Assembly: GCA_035938175.1 (NCBI GenBank)
Contig: DASZHD010000055.1
Coordinates: 7,200-71,199, forward strand
Source: DASRDE01 sp035938175
GTDB lineage: Bacteria > Vulcanimicrobiota > Vulcanimicrobiia > Vulcanimicrobiales > Vulcanimicrobiaceae
Direction of reading: 5' to 3'
DNA: 64,000 nucleotides
This document shows positions 61,209 to 64,000 of this stretch, piece by piece. Below the pieces are notes generated by a model. The model searched no databases, was not told the origin of the DNA, and saw only the letters and a list, made by a program, of their open reading frames with translations. Within the stretch, counting starts at the first letter, position 1. Each line of letters opens with the position of its first letter. The position numbers and the translations under genes were made by a program.

Positions 61209-62099
61209 ATGCGCGGCACGCGCCCGGAGCGCGCTCTGGAACAGGTCGTCGAGCACGAAGACGTGCTCCGCACCGGCGATCGGATCCTCATTGCCTGCAG
61301 CGGCGGGTGCGATTCGGTCGGCCTTGCCGCCCTGCTGGCAGGTTTGGCACAAAAACGGCATTGGCAACTCGTCATCGGTCACGTCAATCACGGCACGCGG
61401 GATTCGGCGTGGCAAGACGAGGCGGTCGCGCTGCGCGCCGGCGCGGCGCTCGACGTTCCGGTGAAAGTGGCGGCCCTCGCGCCGTCGCGTCGGGACGAGG
61501 CGAGTTTGCGCGAAGCGCGCTATGCGGCCCTCGCAGACTTGGCCGAAGGCTGCGGCGCGAACGTCATCGCCACGGCGCACAACGCGGAAGATCAGTCGGA
61601 GACGGTCTTGCTGGCGCTCTTCCGCGGGGCGGGGCCCGCGGGACTGATGGGCATGCCCGCGCGGCGTCCGCTGAAGGAGGGCCCGGATCTGGCCCGTCCG
61701 CTTCTGCGCGTCGAGCGGGCTCGAATCCGCGCCTATGTCGAGGCAGCAGCCCTGCCCTATGCCATCGACCCCACCAACGCCGACATCGAACTGCGCCGGA
61801 ACGCGGTCCGTCAGGCTCTTGGGGCGCTCCGTCCGCTCTTCCCCGGTCTCGACGAGGCAGTATCCCGGGCAGCCGAACTCATCGCCGCCGAGGCCGCCGG
61901 CGCGCCGCGCGCCGCGCTTCGCCGGCATGTCCGCGACACGCTGGAAAGCCATGAAGCGCTGCGCGACGTCGACTTCCAGCATGTGGAGGCGGCCGTGCGG
62001 GCTCTTCAGCGCGGGCGGTCGGGCCGTTTCCATATGGGGCGCGGGTTGGAACTCGCGATTGAGGACGGGGTGTTGACGGTACATCGAAAGCAGAGATGA
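61209..62099 (+). CDS. tilS: tRNA(Ile)-lysidine synthase TilS
   Basis: The product is 296 residues, somewhat short for the family. N-terminal PP-loop: ILIACSGGCDSVGLAALL (the SGGxDS motif), VNHGTRDSAWQDE, AHNAEDQSETVLLALFRGAG, then the ATP-pyrophosphatase core with RPLL and ELRRNAVR. It modifies C34 of tRNA-Ile with lysine. The C-terminal substrate-binding region is reduced, as in many GC-rich phyla. The classical order tilS-hpt-ftsH follows. Its stop overlaps the hpt start as ATGA. Confidence 0.93.
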   Translation: MRGTRPERALEQVVEHEDVLRTGDRILIACSGGCDSVGLAALLAGLAQKRHWQLVIGHVNHGTRDSAWQDEAVALRAGAALDVPVKVAALAPSRRDEASLREARYAALADLAEGCGANVIATAHNAEDQSETVLLALFRGAGPAGLMGMPARRPLKEGPDLARPLLRVERARIRAYVEAAALPYAIDPTNADIELRRNAVRQALGALRPLFPGLDEAVSRAAELIAAEAAGAPRAALRRHVRDTLESHEALRDVDFQHVEAAVRALQRGRSGRFHMGRGLELAIEDGVLTVHRKQR

Positions 62100-62665
62100 C
62101 CATCGACGGTTACCGTTCTTCAATCGCAAAAACGCTGTTCTCGCCGGGTGAGATTTCGGCTGCGATTGACGGCTTGGCGCGCCGCATCGCCGGCGACTAC
62201 GCGGGGAAACCATTACTCGTCTTGGGCGTGTTAAAGGGGGCGCTGTACGTGACCGCCGACCTCGTGCGTGCGATTTCTCGCCTGCCGGGCGGCCCAAGCA
62301 TCGAGATGGATTTTCTGGTTGTCTCGAGCTACGGGAACTCGACGCGATCCAGCGGCGAGGTGCGCTTGCTCAAAGACACGGGTGCAAATGTGGCGGGCAA
62401 GAACGTTCTGGTCGTGGAGGATATCGTCGACAACGGCCTCACGCTGCAGTACCTCCAATCGTTATTGATTGGGCGGTCGCCGGCCACTCTGCGGTCCTGT
62501 GTGCTTTTCGATAAGCCGTACAACCGGCGAGTCGACGTACCGATTGACTATGTAGGGCTGGTGGCCCCGGACGAGTTCGTCGTAGGGTACGGTTTGGATT
62601 ACGGGGAAAGCTATCGTAATCTGCCGTACGTCGCGCAGCTCCGGCCGACGGTATTCTCAAAGTAA
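62096..62665 (+). CDS. hpt: Hypoxanthine phosphoribosyltransferase
   Basis: A 189-residue enzyme. The PRPP-binding motif is VLVVEDIVDNGLTLQYL, with LLVLGVLKGALY near the N-terminus and MDFLVVSSYGNSTRSSGE before it. The flexible loop and the terminal VVGYGLDYGESYRNLPYVAQL are all present. It salvages hypoxanthine and guanine to nucleotides. It is coupled by ATGA to tilS and precedes ftsH in the usual tilS-hpt-ftsH cluster. Confidence 0.95.
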   Translation: MTIDGYRSSIAKTLFSPGEISAAIDGLARRIAGDYAGKPLLVLGVLKGALYVTADLVRAISRLPGGPSIEMDFLVVSSYGNSTRSSGEVRLLKDTGANVAGKNVLVVEDIVDNGLTLQYLQSLLIGRSPATLRSCVLFDKPYNRRVDVPIDYVGLVAPDEFVVGYGLDYGESYRNLPYVAQLRPTVFSK

Positions 62666-62681
62666 GGTAAAGTAACACATC

Positions 62682-64000
62682 GTGAGCAAGCATCTTCGGG
62701 GCATAATTCTCATCATCATCGCGTGCGTCGCGGTGTTCGTCATCGTGCAGCATCTCATTCTGCCGACGGCGGACGTGACGAAGCTGGACTACAGCTCGTT
62801 TTCGACGAAGCTCGAACGCAACCAAATCGCCAGCTTTCACGCGGTGGGAGACGACGTCTCGGGCGACCTGACGAACGGTACGCACTATACGACGACGATT
62901 CCGAACCGCGATCAGGCTTTCGTCGACCGCGTATCGCAGCACGTCCACAGCGGCGTAACGTGGGAAGCCCCGACGAACACCTCGATGTTCTCCGCGATCC
63001 TCGGCATGGCGCCGTTCCTCGTGCTCGTACTCATTCTGTTCTTCATCTTGAGACAGGCACAAAACGGAGGAAGCCAGGCCTTGTCGTTCGGCCGTTCGCG
63101 TGCAAAGATGCTTTCCGAAAACCGCCCGAAGGTGACGTTCAACGACGTCGCGGGTGTCGATGAAGCCAAAGAAGAGCTCGGTGAAATCGTCGAGTTCTTG
63201 AAGTATCCCAAGAAGTTTCAAGCGCTGGGTGCGCGCATTCCGAAAGGCGTGCTGCTGCTGGGCCCGCCGGGTTCCGGTAAGACGCTGCTGGCGCGCGCAA
63301 TCGCCGGCGAGGCGGGCGTCCCGTTCTTCTCGATCTCGGGTTCCGATTTCGTAGAGATGTTCGTCGGCGTCGGCGCGTCGCGCGTCCGCGATCTGTTCGA
63401 CCAGGCCAAGAAGTCCGCGCCGTGTATCGTCTTCATCGACGAAATCGACGCGGTCGGCCGGCAACGCGGAGCCGGACTGGGCGGCGGACACGACGAGCGC
63501 GAACAGACGCTCAATCAATTGCTCGTCGAGATGGACGGGTTCGATCAAAACACGGGCGTTATCTTGATCGCCGCTACGAACCGTCCCGACGTCCTGGATC
63601 CGGCGCTGCTGCGTCCCGGCCGCTTCGACCGGCAGATCGTGGTCGATCGTGCCGACGTCAAAGGCCGTCAGAAGATCCTGGAAGTGCACGCGCGCAACAA
63701 ACCGCTCAGCAAGGAAGTCGCGCTGGAAACGCTCGCGAAACGCACGCCCGGTTTTTCGGGCGCCGATCTCGAGAATCTCTTGAACGAGGCCGCGCTGCTC
63801 GCAGCGCGCCGCAACAAGACCGTCATCGAGATGAACGATTGCGACGAGGCGATCGATCGCGTCATGGTCGGACCGGAACGCAAGTCGATCGTGATGTCGC
63901 AAAAAGAAAAAGAAGTCACCGCGTACCACGAATCGGGTCACGCGATCATCGGCGGCCTGACCGACAAGGGCGATCCGATCCACAAAGTGACGATTATTCC
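62682..64000 (+). CDS. ftsH: ATP-dependent zinc metalloprotease FtsH (5' part)
   Basis: The gene runs off the window end; 439 residues are visible from the GTG giving VSKHLRGIILIII. There are two membrane segments (about 7-24 and 106-125) with a periplasmic domain between. The AAA+ module begins near 145 (RPKVTFNDVAGVDEAKEEL). Walker A is GPPGSGKT at 194-201, Walker B is IVFIDEIDAVGRQRG, and the SRH is NRPDVLDPALLRPGRFDRQI. The zinc ligands HESGH start at 416. It degrades membrane and regulatory proteins. The start lies 17 bases after the hpt stop. Confidence 0.96.
   Translation, partial: MSKHLRGIILIIIACVAVFVIVQHLILPTADVTKLDYSSFSTKLERNQIASFHAVGDDVSGDLTNGTHYTTTIPNRDQAFVDRVSQHVHSGVTWEAPTNTSMFSAILGMAPFLVLVLILFFILRQAQNGGSQALSFGRSRAKMLSENRPKVTFNDVAGVDEAKEELGEIVEFLKYPKKFQALGARIPKGVLLLGPPGSGKTLLARAIAGEAGVPFFSISGSDFVEMFVGVGASRVRDLFDQAKKSAPCIVFIDEIDAVGRQRGAGLGGGHDEREQTLNQLLVEMDGFDQNTGVILIAATNRPDVLDPALLRPGRFDRQIVVDRADVKGRQKILEVHARNKPLSKEVALETLAKRTPGFSGADLENLLNEAALLAARRNKTVIEMNDCDEAIDRVMVGPERKSIVMSQKEKEVTAYHESGHAIIGGLTDKGDPIHKVTII

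Noticed and set aside
1..64000. CRISPR array, prophage, transposase or integrase
   Set aside because: No regularly spaced repeats with spacers and no recombinase or phage structural gene was seen. The only repeat cluster is the short one at 23304-23381.

Overview
This is GC-rich bacterial chromosomal DNA, densely packed with genes. It most likely comes from a motile bacterium with an outer membrane. The evidence is a flagellin, a MotB stator protein, many lipoboxed lipoproteins and a predicted outer-membrane beta-barrel. No rRNA or phylogenetic marker was compared, so the phylum is a guess; an uncultivated high-GC lineage such as Candidatus Eremiobacterota (WPS-2) would fit. GTG and TTG starts are common, and many genes overlap as ATGA, GTGA, TTGA or TGATG. 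I see no transposase, prophage or CRISPR array.

Layout. 0-6 kb: the end of a receiver-like protein, a PucR-type regulator with a glutamine synthetase-family enzyme, a PAS-PAS-GAF-GGDEF protein, and a PRC/MgtE_N/CBS protein without a channel. 6-10 kb: two tandem paralogous lipoproteins and a flagellin with a sigma-28-like promoter. 10-22 kb: the most unusual region, a seven-gene secreted-protein locus. It encodes a beta-barrel/Ig usher-like protein, a PapD-like chaperone candidate, three small secreted subunits, a 1490-residue surface protein and a lipoprotein. Four of the products end in a similar C-terminal strand motif. 22-28 kb: a MATE exporter and a tryptophan-to-kynurenine operon (Mpo1-like, TDO, KynU), two envelope proteins, and an alkyltransferase-like protein whose catalytic Cys is Ala. 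28-36 kb: an OPT transporter, a propeller lipoprotein, and a polyhydroxyalkanoate (PHA) cluster (two PhaB-like reductases, PhaC, an XRE regulator, a phasin). Two matching palindromes in that cluster look like operators. 36-48 kb: lipoproteins, a TPR/HTH protein coupled to a GGDEF-EAL protein, an amino-acid permease and a secreted M1 aminopeptidase. 48-51 kb: a more AT-rich patch around tRNA-Ser with orphan genes. 52-64 kb: cytochrome c, a DUF2249-Crp fusion, MgtC, MotB, and a housekeeping run (serS, moeA, hisC, phosphoesterase, thioesterase, smpB, tilS, hpt, ftsH).

How the genes work together. The PHA genes form a complete polymerisation and granule module apart from a thiolase, which must lie elsewhere. 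The TDO-KynU pair opens tryptophan degradation. tilS-hpt-ftsH is a classic conserved gene order. The 10-22 kb locus is the best candidate for an undescribed system. Its genes are co-oriented and tightly spaced, and the order suggests an outer-membrane assembly platform, a chaperone and secreted subunits that build a surface structure.
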